Of a stretch of DNA of 37,569 nt, positions 19,181 to 27,943 are shown in pieces (positions within the stretch are counted from its first letter, which is position 1; each line of letters begins with the position of its first letter). The stretch spans positions 1-37,569 of the forward strand of contig JABUTZ010000003.1 of NCBI GenBank assembly GCA_021443415.1. The letters run 5' to 3'. The position numbers and the translations under genes were made by a program. The notes below the pieces were generated by a model. The model was given only the letters and a program-made list of their open reading frames with translations, made no database searches and had not been told where the DNA came from. The DNA is from Bacteroidaceae bacterium. GTDB taxonomy: Bacteria; Bacteroidota; Bacteroidia; Bacteroidales; Bacteroidaceae.

Positions 19181-19387
19181 CACTATGGTGACGTTGCTTC
19201 CCTCACTATGATGACGTTGCCTCCCTCACTATGATGACGTTGCCTCCCTCGCTATGGTGACGCTGCCTCCCTCACTGCGGTGACGTCGTTTCCCTCACTG
19301 CGGTGGCGTTGCTTGTCTCACTGCGATGACGTTGCCGGCCTCACTGCGGTGATATTGCCGGCCTCGTCATAAGCTCTGTTTTGCCAA
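19181..19387. repeat. 23-bp tandem array, about 8-9 units, consensus CACTATGATGACGTTGCCTCCCT
   Basis: Unit starts at 19181, 19204, 19227, 19250, 19273, 19296, 19319, 19342 and a degenerate one at 19365; constant 23-bp spacing. Confidence 0.92.
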
Positions 19388-19390
19388 GCC

Positions 19391-20338
19391 CTACATCAGA
19401 ATGGCTGCACTGAGCAGCAGTCCCATAAGCAGCATATTGCGTGAGGTTTCGCCTAATATGCTGTTTAGTTGTTTACCGCTTTGTATTTGGCACATCCGTT
19501 GCCACGTGCGTACATGGAAGAAGAGATAGAGCAACGGCATAAGCAGTGCCGCAGGGTTGACGGGCAGGGCAGGGCTGCCTGTGACGGGGTTTATGAGGTC
19601 GTTGTCTATGCCGAACCGGAAAGAGAGCAGAGTGGCGGCAATGCCTAACCCCAAGTAGGCATAGCGTCCGAAAGGTTCGCCCAGACGTACTATCAGTGTA
19701 CGTTTGCCGCTAAGGACATCTTGTTCGCGGTCGCGATAATTATTTACTACCAACAAAGTGTCTATCACCAATCCGCAAACGAGCGAGGCCACAATCACAT
19801 CCATGGTTATTTTGTAAGCCTGTACATAATAAGTTCCTCCCACGGGAATAAAACCGAAGAAAACCAAAACCAGCAAGTCTCCCCATCCGTGATAGGAAAG
19901 TATCGTGGTGTAAAGAAAGGCAAACAGGACACAAAGCGTTCCCAATCCTATCAGCTCCCATCCATCGTATGGCAGTTGCCCCCGGCAGGTGTACAACAAT
20001 CCGCCGCCGGCAAGGCACGAGAGGAGAACGGCAAGCCCGATGCCTTTCTTCATGGCTTCGGGTGTAATCCAGCCTTGTGAGCAGGCACGTTCCGGACCGA
20101 GACGGTCTTCACGGTCTGTTCCTTTCAGATAGTCGTAGAGGTCGTTGATGAAATTGGCGGCCACCTGCATGCCACAGGCAAAGAGCAGGCACAGCAGGGC
20201 GGGCAGGGGAGTGAATACTTCGTCGGCAAGAGCCAGCGAAGTACCTGTCAGTACGGGGATGAAGGCACCCGTCAATGTTTTGGGGCGGGCGGCGAGCATC
20301 CAAGCATGGATTGAGTTGGTTCTTACGGTTTCTATCAT
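19391..20338 (-). CDS. menA: 1,4-dihydroxy-2-naphthoate polyprenyltransferase
   Basis: UbiA family: AARPKTLTGAFIPVLTGTS, ANFINDLYDYLKGTDREDRLGPERACSQG, NNYRDREQDVLSGKRTL. Confidence 0.94.
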   Translation of the reverse strand: MIETVRTNSIHAWMLAARPKTLTGAFIPVLTGTSLALADEVFTPLPALLCLLFACGMQVAANFINDLYDYLKGTDREDRLGPERACSQGWITPEAMKKGIGLAVLLSCLAGGGLLYTCRGQLPYDGWELIGLGTLCVLFAFLYTTILSYHGWGDLLVLVFFGFIPVGGTYYVQAYKITMDVIVASLVCGLVIDTLLVVNNYRDREQDVLSGKRTLIVRLGEPFGRYAYLGLGIAATLLSFRFGIDNDLINPVTGSPALPVNPAALLMPLLYLFFHVRTWQRMCQIQSGKQLNSILGETSRNMLLMGLLLSAAILM

Positions 20339-23325
20339 TGTTTTTCTATTATGGGGAAAAGCGGTTGTTCCGGCATCAGCACTACTCCTTGTTTTTTCTT
20401 TCCGTCCATCTTTACGATGAGTGGATGCTCAAAACGCACGTGGCGCAGATACTTGGTTTCATATACGGCAGGCTGTGCGTTGAGGAAGTCCTGATTGTAC
20501 ACTCCGTCGTTCATGAAGGCATTGATGGTGAAGTAGCCTACGCCGAAGGAAGTCAGGTTCTGGAAGAAGTGGGTTCCTTGGCTCGGGTCTATGCGGTAAT
20601 TGGTCAGTCCTGCCTCCACTATGATGCGGGCTGCGCTGATGTGCGGCCACTTCACCGGAATGCCCAGCCAAGTGTCGCTGCTTCCCCATCGTCCGGGTCC
20701 CACAAGGACATAATTCTTGCCTTCGTCCAGAAACTTCTGGTTCAGCTTTTCTATCTCCCATGCAATCTCCTGATTATGCGAGGCGCTGTAATCATCCGTC
20801 TTTACGTAGACCACATCCTGCATCTCGTTCATGATGCCATGTCCCAGCGAATTGTTGGAGCGAAGCAATATCCGGTCGTCGGAGATGAGCGAGAGGTCTT
20901 CGTCCAGCATCTCCTTGCTGTCTACAATGGGTCGGATTTGCAGCAGGTAGAAAGTTCCGGATTTATCTTTCTCGCGGTTCAATGTAGTGGCGAACTCTAT
21001 TTCTACGGGGCGGCGCATTTCCTGCTGCCCGTATTTCAAGACCAATTGCAGGATGCGTGCCAACGGAAATACATCGTGCTGGAGGATATTGGCAAAGGTG
21101 ATGACTTTGCGTCCGCCGGGATAGAGACCATCACGGATAATCTGGTCGTATGGGTCGTAGGTAGAAGCGATATACTTCAGTGCCCCGTCCTTTTCCGCTT
21201 CCTTTACGTGCAGTTTCAGCAGGTTGAAGCCGTCGTCTATGGAGAAGTCATGGCCGGCATTGCGCAGGTCGAGGGCATAAAAGCGGGTCTGTGTCTCTTT
21301 CAGGGCAATCTCCATCTCGCTGGTTTGCAGCACCTGGGTGGGGTGGTAGGGAGAGAAACGCAGTGTCATGCCTCCGTCCACGATGTACTTGCCCAAGCCG
21401 AGAGCCAGATTTACAGTACCTTCTTCGGCCTTTTCATCTCCGATGGGATAGTAATTGAGCGAGCGTGCCACACCGGACATGGACGGATAGTAACGGTCAC
21501 CGTAATAGTTGCCCGCCACTTCTTGCAGGATGACTGCCATTTTCTCTTGGTCGATGACGTTGCTCGTTGCTTGCATGTATGCTTTTGAGTCGTGGAAATA
21601 GACAGAAGCATACACGCCTTTGATGGCGTCGCCCAGCATGCGCAACATTTCATACTTATCGTCCAGATAGGGAATCATGTAGGTGTTGTAGATACCGGCA
21701 AACGGTTGGTAGTGGGAGTCCTCCAGCAGTGACGACGAGCGGATGGCTATGGGCGACTTCACCACGTCGAAGAACGTGAAGAAGTCTTCCACCAACCGGT
21801 CGGGCAGTTTGGCTTTCAGGAAGTAGCGCAAGATGGTGTCGTCGTCCGCATCCGACAGAGCCACCTGATATAAATTGTTGGTATCCATGAACTCGTCGAA
21901 CACATCCGTGCAGAGCACAACGGTCTTCGGGATGGCCACATTGGCATTCTCAAACTCTTCGAATTCGGGATGATGCTTCACCATATTGTCTATGAATGCC
22001 AGACCGCGCCCTTTGCCTCCCAGCGACCCGTCGCCTATGCGGGCAAAATTGGAGTAGCGGTCGAAGCGGTCGCGCTTGAAGACGGCCACCACTCCCTGAT
22101 TCTTCATCTTGCGATATTTCACGATGGCCTCGAAGATGATTTTGCGGTGTGCATCCACATCCTGCAAACTGTTCCATGTGATGGGTTTCAGAAACTCGGC
22201 CACAGGAAACATGGCACGCGAATAGAGCCATCGGCTGACATGGTTGCGGCTGATATGATAAAGGAACGATTCTGCCGGTACGGCAAAAAGAATGTTCTGC
22301 AATTCCTTGAGGTTCTTTACGCGGGCAATCTCTTCCAGCGTATCGGGATTGCGGAAGATGAAATCGCCGAAACCGAAGTTGTCCGATACGATGCGGCGCA
22401 AGTCCACATCCATCTTTTTGGAATTCTTGTCGATGAAAGAGGCGTCGTACTTGGCTGCATAGGCGGCATTGTCCGATTCGGAAGACTGTATGATAAGCGG
22501 GACAAACGGATCTTCCTTGCGTATGGCGGCACAGAGCTTTATTCCCGCCAGTTCATCCTTCTCGCCACGCTCCGTACGTGGGAAGCGCACGTCGGTGATG
22601 ACGCCTAATATATTGTTTCTGTATTTCTCGTAAATGCCTGTGGCTTCTTCGTAGGTACGCGCAAGCACTATTTTGGGGCGTCCCCTCATGCGTAATGTGC
22701 GTTGATGGGCATTCAGTGCTTCCGTAGAGAACTCTTGGCTCTGTTTCAGAATAAACTTATACAGGTTAGGGAGGATGGAGGAGTAGAAGCGGATGCCGTC
22801 TTCCACCAGCAGGATAAGCTGCACGCCCACTTCATTGACGTCATGCTCCAGATTCATCTTGTCCTCTATCAGCTTGATGATGCTCAGCAGCAGATAGGTG
22901 TCGCCCAGCCAGCAGAACACGTAGTCGAACAGTGTCAGGTCCTCATGCTCCATCCGCTCCGCGATTCCGTGGCTGAAAGGCGTCAGCACCACAATCGGCA
23001 CGTCGGGCGTCGCGCGCTTCACATCACGCGCTATGTCGAAAGCGTCGCTCGAGTCGCTCGCCGGCATCGCGATCACAAGGTTGAACTTGAAACGCCTCAG
23101 GTGGTCATGAGCCTCCTCCAGTGTCGACACGACATGAAACCGCGGAGGATACGTCAGGCCCAGCTGGGTGTATTCGTTGAACATCTTCTCGTCTATACGC
23201 CCGTCATCCTCCAGCATGAAGGCGTCGTAGGGGTTGGCGATAAGGAGTATGTTGAAGATGCGGTGCGTCATGAGTTCCACGAACGAGACGTCGCGCAGAT
23301 AGAGACGGTCGATGGCATTGTTCAT
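20335..23325 (-). CDS. Double receiver-like plus PEP/pyruvate-binding (PPDK_N) domain protein
   Basis: REC-like segments (NLVIAMPAS...; GVITDVRFP...FIDKNSKKM), then GSLGGKGRGLAFIDNMV, SPIAIRSSSLLEDSHYQPFAGIYNTY, YLLQIRPIV. Overlaps the menA start by 4 nt. Confidence 0.88.
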   Translation of the reverse strand: MNNAIDRLYLRDVSFVELMTHRIFNILLIANPYDAFMLEDDGRIDEKMFNEYTQLGLTYPPRFHVVSTLEEAHDHLRRFKFNLVIAMPASDSSDAFDIARDVKRATPDVPIVVLTPFSHGIAERMEHEDLTLFDYVFCWLGDTYLLLSIIKLIEDKMNLEHDVNEVGVQLILLVEDGIRFYSSILPNLYKFILKQSQEFSTEALNAHQRTLRMRGRPKIVLARTYEEATGIYEKYRNNILGVITDVRFPRTERGEKDELAGIKLCAAIRKEDPFVPLIIQSSESDNAAYAAKYDASFIDKNSKKMDVDLRRIVSDNFGFGDFIFRNPDTLEEIARVKNLKELQNILFAVPAESFLYHISRNHVSRWLYSRAMFPVAEFLKPITWNSLQDVDAHRKIIFEAIVKYRKMKNQGVVAVFKRDRFDRYSNFARIGDGSLGGKGRGLAFIDNMVKHHPEFEEFENANVAIPKTVVLCTDVFDEFMDTNNLYQVALSDADDDTILRYFLKAKLPDRLVEDFFTFFDVVKSPIAIRSSSLLEDSHYQPFAGIYNTYMIPYLDDKYEMLRMLGDAIKGVYASVYFHDSKAYMQATSNVIDQEKMAVILQEVAGNYYGDRYYPSMSGVARSLNYYPIGDEKAEEGTVNLALGLGKYIVDGGMTLRFSPYHPTQVLQTSEMEIALKETQTRFYALDLRNAGHDFSIDDGFNLLKLHVKEAEKDGALKYIASTYDPYDQIIRDGLYPGGRKVITFANILQHDVFPLARILQLVLKYGQQEMRRPVEIEFATTLNREKDKSGTFYLLQIRPIVDSKEMLDEDLSLISDDRILLRSNNSLGHGIMNEMQDVVYVKTDDYSASHNQEIAWEIEKLNQKFLDEGKNYVLVGPGRWGSSDTWLGIPVKWPHISAARIIVEAGLTNYRIDPSQGTHFFQNLTSFGVGYFTINAFMNDGVYNQDFLNAQPAVYETKYLRHVRFEHPLIVKMDGKKKQGVVLMPEQPLFPIIEKQ

Positions 23326-23359
23326 TGTTCGAATGGGATTTTGCGTGTGTTTGACACGG

Positions 23360-23367
23360 CAAAGTTA
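23360..23367 (-). promoter_or_regulatory. -7 box TAACTTTG with TTTG about 20 bp upstream (23388-23391) for the PPDK_N gene
   Basis: CAAAGTTA on the + strand, followed after about 20 bp by CAAA. Confidence 0.65.
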
Positions 23368-23464
23368 CGTCTTTTTGCCTTTTCGTGCAAAAAAACGCAA
23401 AACAAAAGCTTGAGGCGGCACTTTCACGCGTCATCCGGGGCGAGGGGCAAAAAACGTAGGGGCG

Positions 23465-23472
23465 TAACTTTG
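23465..23472 (+). promoter_or_regulatory. -7 box TAACTTTG for the first HU-like gene
   Basis: GTAACTTTGCAC, 76 nt upstream of the ATG. Confidence 0.55.
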
Positions 23473-23547
23473 CACCGTCAAACAGAAAGACCGGTCCTGA
23501 CTGACACAAAGAAAAACATTTTTACTAACCCTAAAACACAAACAATC

Positions 23548-23943
23548 ATGCTTTACGTCAGAGTATCAAAACGCTACAACAAAATCAAGCACATCTACAT
23601 GTACGGAGCATCGCTCATCAGCGAGAGACAGGTGACAATGGACGAACTCGTGGAGCGAATCAACGCACGATGCACCGTCACCAAAAGTGACATCATGGCG
23701 GTGCTCGCCGCATTCCAGGAGCAGGCCATCTACGCCCTCCGAAACGCACAGGGAGTGTCGCTCGGCGAACTCGGCACACTCTACATCCGTGCAAATACAC
23801 GCACAATGGAAACCGCGGCGGACTTCACCATCAACGATGTCCTGGGGCTCCTCGTAGGCTTCCGCCCGAGACAGTCGTTCACAAGGAAACTACAGAAAGG
23901 ACAGGAGGGCATCTCGTTCAAGTGCGCCAAAATCCAAGACTGA
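23548..23943 (+). CDS. HU/IHF-like DNA-binding protein (Bacteroidetes HU-related type)
   Basis: TMDELVERINARCTVTKSDIMAVLAAFQEQAIYALRNAQGVSLGELGTLYI. Confidence 0.87.
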   Translation: MLYVRVSKRYNKIKHIYMYGASLISERQVTMDELVERINARCTVTKSDIMAVLAAFQEQAIYALRNAQGVSLGELGTLYIRANTRTMETAADFTINDVLGLLVGFRPRQSFTRKLQKGQEGISFKCAKIQD

Positions 23944-23983
23944 AACCAGGTCAAACCGTTAAACCATCAAAAACCTTACAACT

Positions 23984-24376
23984 ATGATTAAAATCAAGAA
24001 GATCCAGAACAACAACCCTAAGACACCACAGTTCAATGGATGGAGTGGCAGAGTGATCAACAGCGACAGCCTCAGCCTCGACACCGTAGCAGGCCTCTGC
24101 AGTCTCAACAACACCGTCACAAGGGCAGACACCATCGCAGTGCTCGACGCACTCTTCGTGGAGTGCATACACGCACTCAAAAACGGCAACTCCGTGTCTC
24201 TCGGAGACCTCGGCTCACTACACCTCACGGTCTCGGGACCGCTCGCCGCAACGCTTGAGTCGTGGAACGTGAAGGACAACATCGAGAAAATCAATGTGCG
24301 ATACACACCGAGCCCCGCACTCAAACGGGCCGTGAGCCTCACGGCCGAGGGAGTGAATGTGAGGGTGGTGGACTGA
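23984..24376 (+). CDS. HU/IHF-like DNA-binding protein, divergent paralog
   Basis: NNTVTRADTIAVLDALFVECIHALKNGNSVSLGDLGSLHLTVSG aligns by eye with the preceding HU-like protein. Confidence 0.85.
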   Translation: MIKIKKIQNNNPKTPQFNGWSGRVINSDSLSLDTVAGLCSLNNTVTRADTIAVLDALFVECIHALKNGNSVSLGDLGSLHLTVSGPLAATLESWNVKDNIEKINVRYTPSPALKRAVSLTAEGVNVRVVD

Positions 24377-24414
24377 AACACACACACCGACCTTATCGCA
24401 AAAAACTGTGTACC

Positions 24415-24446
24415 GGGCGGCCCTTTCGGGGGTCGCCCTTTTTTTC
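24415..24446 (+). terminator. Intrinsic terminator after the HU pair
   Basis: GGGCGGCC...GGTCGCCC stem followed by T7. Confidence 0.85.
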
Positions 24447-24626
24447 TGGGGGCAAAAACAGCCCAAAAATCCGACATCTAAACATCTGACTCTCACACAC
24501 ATCACCTCCATCCCTCCGAGAAAACACCGGCTGTTTTCCACCCATCCGGCAGACAGGCGGCCGAATTTTCAAGACTCAACCCGAAAAATGCCCACCCGGA
24601 ATGCCTCCCAATCATGGATTTTGTTG

Positions 24627-24634
24627 TAACTTTG
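24627..24634 (+). promoter_or_regulatory. -7 box TAACTTTG for the small ORF/GNAT operon
   Basis: TTTTGTTGTAACTTTGCACAC, 32 nt upstream of the ATG at 24666. Confidence 0.6.
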
Positions 24635-24665
24635 CACACGGAAAACAACACCACAACATCTTACC

Positions 24666-24842
24666 ATGGCACTCGAAATAAGACCTATCCCCATACTCGA
24701 GGGAGATGCCGCAGAACGATTCATAAAGCAAGCAGAGGAAAACGCAAGAAACCCCAAAAAGTCACAACTGCACTTACTCACTGCAGAACAATTCGAAAGC
24801 ATCAAACTAAAACGGAAAATTCACAACTTACATGAGTCATAA
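24666..24842 (+). CDS. 58-aa protein overlapping GNAT; putative antitoxin-like partner
   Basis: Manual translation MALEIRPIPILEGDAAERFIKQAEENARNPKKSQLHLLTAEQFESIKLKRKIHNLHES*; absent from the ORF track because of its length; 11-nt overlap with the next gene. Confidence 0.75.
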   Translation: MALEIRPIPILEGDAAERFIKQAEENARNPKKSQLHLLTAEQFESIKLKRKIHNLHES

Positions 24843-25422
24843 CATCTACGACTGTGACATGTATATGGTAGAGTCGGAACAAGACTTGGCCAATTTTTCG
24901 TGTGGCAGCAAAGACCTCGACGAGTTCTTTGCGCTCGACGCCTTTTTCTACGACAGACAAATGCTCGGTAAAACTTATTACTTCGAAACAAAAGACACCT
25001 CTCAGGTTATAGCGGCATTCACCGTCGCAAACGACAGCATCAAGGCATCACTCATCTCCAAGTCCACACGAAACAGGCTCAACCGCAAAATACCAAACAC
25101 AAAGCGAACACGCAGTTACCCGGCAGTACTTATCGGACGACTTGGAGTGTCGGGCAACGAAAAAGGCACAGGCGTAGGAAGCCAGGTCATAGACTTCATA
25201 AAGAAATGGTTCTCACAACACAACAACAAAAGCGGATGTAGGTATGTCGTGGTGGACGCATACAACCTGCCACAAGTACTTCAATTCTACGAAAAAAACG
25301 AATTCCAATTCCTCTATGACAATGAACAAGAAGAAAAAGACACATTCGGACTAAAACGCGATGAAAAACTCAATTCAAGAATGATGTACTTCGACCTGAT
25401 CAACTATTCGGATATTAACTGA
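24832..25422 (+). CDS. GNAT-family N-acetyltransferase (TacT/AtaT-like architecture)
   Basis: FSCGSKDLDEFFALDAFFYDRQMLGKTYYF ... VLIGRLGVSGNEKGTGVGSQVIDF ... YVVVDAYNLPQVLQFYEKNEF. Confidence 0.85.
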   Translation: MSHNIYDCDMYMVESEQDLANFSCGSKDLDEFFALDAFFYDRQMLGKTYYFETKDTSQVIAAFTVANDSIKASLISKSTRNRLNRKIPNTKRTRSYPAVLIGRLGVSGNEKGTGVGSQVIDFIKKWFSQHNNKSGCRYVVVDAYNLPQVLQFYEKNEFQFLYDNEQEEKDTFGLKRDEKLNSRMMYFDLINYSDIN

Positions 25423-25477
25423 AATACAACAGCCTCATTTTTAACCACACCCCACCAACTCTTACAAAAACTTTTCG

Positions 25478-25485
25478 TAACTTTG
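25478..25485 (+). promoter_or_regulatory. -7 box TAACTTTG upstream of the Ig-like protein gene
   Basis: ACTTTTCGTAACTTTGCAG; about 140 nt leader. Confidence 0.55.
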
Positions 25486-25625
25486 CAGCGTCTTTCAGAC
25501 AACACACGAAAGAACAACACACAATACCTTATGCCACACCACTATAATCACACATAGCGGTGACAGGCATACCTTATTATATATACAAGGGCAAACACAA
25601 ACCAACATAACACAAAACAACTCAC

Positions 25626-27728
25626 ATGAAAAAACTCTTACTCACAATCCTCACCACAATCTGCACCGTGGCGGGATTCGCACAAGACATCGCCTACAAG
25701 ACGCTCACCTTCTCGGCTGAGACAAACAGCAAGGCAGTCAGCAGCTACACAAACACATGGTCCGGCACTGTCGGTGGCTTCACATGGGACATCGTCAACT
25801 TCAACAACAACAACAACGGCTGGAGCTACGTCAGGTGCGGCAGCAAGAACGACGCCATCGTGTCATACATCACCACAAGCACTGCCATCGACAAAGCAAT
25901 CACAAAAGTGGAGCTGACTATCGACGCAGTTACCGCCGCTAATGTAAACTCTGTCAAACTTCTCACTTCCACAACAAGCGATTTCACAACACCCAAAGAG
26001 ACTGTTGACATAACAATAGCAAAAGGAACTCAGACAGCCACGCTGACCAACCCTGCCGAAAACCTCTACTACCAGCTGGTATTCGACTGTGCGCAAAAAA
26101 GCAACGGCAGCCTCCAACTCTCCAAGGTCGTTTACTACACCGCCGGCGGCGGAGAGACAAAGACCCCCACAAGCCTCACATTCAGCACCACCGAAGTAAC
26201 ATACGACATGGCAAGCGGAGAGTCTTTCACCGCCCCCACACTCACCACCGCCCCAGCTGACCTCACCGGCGTCACATACACCAGCAGCGACCCCACAGTG
26301 GCAACCGTAAATGAGACAACCGGCGCGGTCACAATACTTGCCAAAGGCACAACCATAATCACCGCCACATTCGCCGAGACAGCCACACACTACGGCTCCA
26401 ACGCCACATACACACTCAAAGTCAAAGACACAACCGTGGCACCCGGATACTTCAACTTCGTCGATTGGGCCTTCCCGGGAGCCGAAGACTGGACTACCTC
26501 ATACGCAGCACGCACAGCAGCATACACCGAGGCAACCGTCACATTCGCAAGCGCCAACAAGCAGAGCGCGACAGCTGTCATCGCCGACTGCCCCGTCACA
26601 AAGAATGACCCTGTCACCGTTGTCCTCACAAATACTGCTAACGACATAGAGTCGTTCAGTGCCAACTTCGAACAGTGGGGCACAAAAGAAAAGACCGTGA
26701 CTCTCTACACCAGCATCGACGGCGTCAACTTCACCGCCACCGACATCACAACCTCCACCTTCGCCTTCACAACCACAACCCTCGAAAAAGGCGTCAAGGC
26801 AATTCGCTTCGTGTTCTCAAAAGACGACAACCAAATCGGCATCGCAGACATCACAATCAAGGAGGTGAAGGGCCAGGGCAAAATACCCACAAACCTCACA
26901 TTCAGCGAGACAAGCGTCACCTACAACATGGCGGGAGAAGACCCGTTCGTCGCTCCAACACTCACCACCGACCCCGAGGGCCTCGCCGGCATCACATACA
27001 CCAGCAGCGACCCCACAGTGGCAACCGTCAATGAGGACGGCGACGTGTCAATCCTCGCGGAGGGAACAACCACCATCACAGCCACATTCGCCGAAAACGA
27101 TACCTACCTCGGCTCAACAGCATCCTACACACTCACCGTGACAAAGTCAAAAGGCACCATAACAGCCGAACTCAACTTCGTGGGCTGGACCTTCCCAGGA
27201 GCAGACTCGGGATGGAGCGCATACAAAGAACAAACCGTCACATTCCCCGAGGCGGTGGTATGGTTCAAGAGTGTCTCAAAACAAGGCGAAGGAATGTCAA
27301 TCACCGACTGCCCGGTCACAAGGGGCGGTGATATCACAGTGACCTTAAACGGCTCCGGCACAAGCGAAATACTCTCATTCAGCGCAGAGTTCGAGCAGTG
27401 GAGTGACAAAAAACAAACCGTCACTCTCTATACAAGCACTGACGGCGAAAACTACACCGCAACCACAACGACCACCAGCAACTTCTCATTCGGCAAGACT
27501 ACGCTCGACAGCGGAGTGAAAGCCATAATGTTCAAATTCTCTTCTACATCCAACCAAATCGGCCTCAGGAGCGTAACACTCGAAATACTCAGCGACACAA
27601 CCCCCGTCAACGGCGTTGAGGCGGCCCCCACCACCGGCAACCGCATCTACAACCTCGCCGGGCAGCGCGTCAGCGCCACCAAGAGCGGACTCTACATCCT
27701 CAACGGCAAGAAGGTCATCATCAAGTAA
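25626..27728 (+). CDS. Secreted protein with two Ig-like (BIG2) modules, duplicated domains and a C-terminal IYNLAGQRV-type tail
   Basis: Signal peptide MKKLLLTILTTICTVAGFAQ; repeats TYTSSDPTVATVNE...G..TI.AT and NF..W.FPGA...; tail NRIYNLAGQRVSATKSGLYILNGKKVIIK. Confidence 0.85.
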   Translation: MKKLLLTILTTICTVAGFAQDIAYKTLTFSAETNSKAVSSYTNTWSGTVGGFTWDIVNFNNNNNGWSYVRCGSKNDAIVSYITTSTAIDKAITKVELTIDAVTAANVNSVKLLTSTTSDFTTPKETVDITIAKGTQTATLTNPAENLYYQLVFDCAQKSNGSLQLSKVVYYTAGGGETKTPTSLTFSTTEVTYDMASGESFTAPTLTTAPADLTGVTYTSSDPTVATVNETTGAVTILAKGTTIITATFAETATHYGSNATYTLKVKDTTVAPGYFNFVDWAFPGAEDWTTSYAARTAAYTEATVTFASANKQSATAVIADCPVTKNDPVTVVLTNTANDIESFSANFEQWGTKEKTVTLYTSIDGVNFTATDITTSTFAFTTTTLEKGVKAIRFVFSKDDNQIGIADITIKEVKGQGKIPTNLTFSETSVTYNMAGEDPFVAPTLTTDPEGLAGITYTSSDPTVATVNEDGDVSILAEGTTTITATFAENDTYLGSTASYTLTVTKSKGTITAELNFVGWTFPGADSGWSAYKEQTVTFPEAVVWFKSVSKQGEGMSITDCPVTRGGDITVTLNGSGTSEILSFSAEFEQWSDKKQTVTLYTSTDGENYTATTTTTSNFSFGKTTLDSGVKAIMFKFSSTSNQIGLRSVTLEILSDTTPVNGVEAAPTTGNRIYNLAGQRVSATKSGLYILNGKKVIIK

Positions 27729-27751
27729 ACCTCCACACACCGCATAACGAA

Positions 27752-27799
27752 GGCGGCATCGCAACTCCAAACAAGGAGACAGCGATGCCGCCCTTTTTT
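27752..27799 (+). terminator. Strong intrinsic terminator after the Ig-like gene
   Basis: GGCGGCATCGC...GCGATGCCGCC perfect 11-bp stem, inner CTCC/GGAG stem, then C TTTTTT. Confidence 0.93.
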
Positions 27800-27943
27800 G
27801 CGCCCGCACAAGCCGTGAAACATCCACCACCAACAATAAAATCTAAACGCAACCAAACACTCAATTATTTGAAACAACACACACAAAAAGAGTTAACAAA
27901 TAAAAAAACAAAAGTTTCTTGGGAAACATTAACAACTTTTCCG

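Noticed and set aside
19181-19387. CRISPR or coding repeat
   Set aside because: 23-bp units have no spacers and the period is not a multiple of 3, so no repeat peptide is maintained.
20275-21588. 437-aa + strand ORF opposite the PPDK_N gene
   Set aside because: Antisense shadow of a clearly coding minus-strand gene; translation has no recognisable domain or signal.
22702-23547. N-terminal extension of the 413-aa ORF ending in the HU-like protein
   Set aside because: Overlaps the PPDK_N gene antisense and its promoter; the HU-like protein starts naturally at 23548.
25797-25820. AAC trinucleotide run in the Ig-like gene as a phase-variation switch
   Set aside because: In-frame triplets cannot cause frameshift on/off switching and the run is short.
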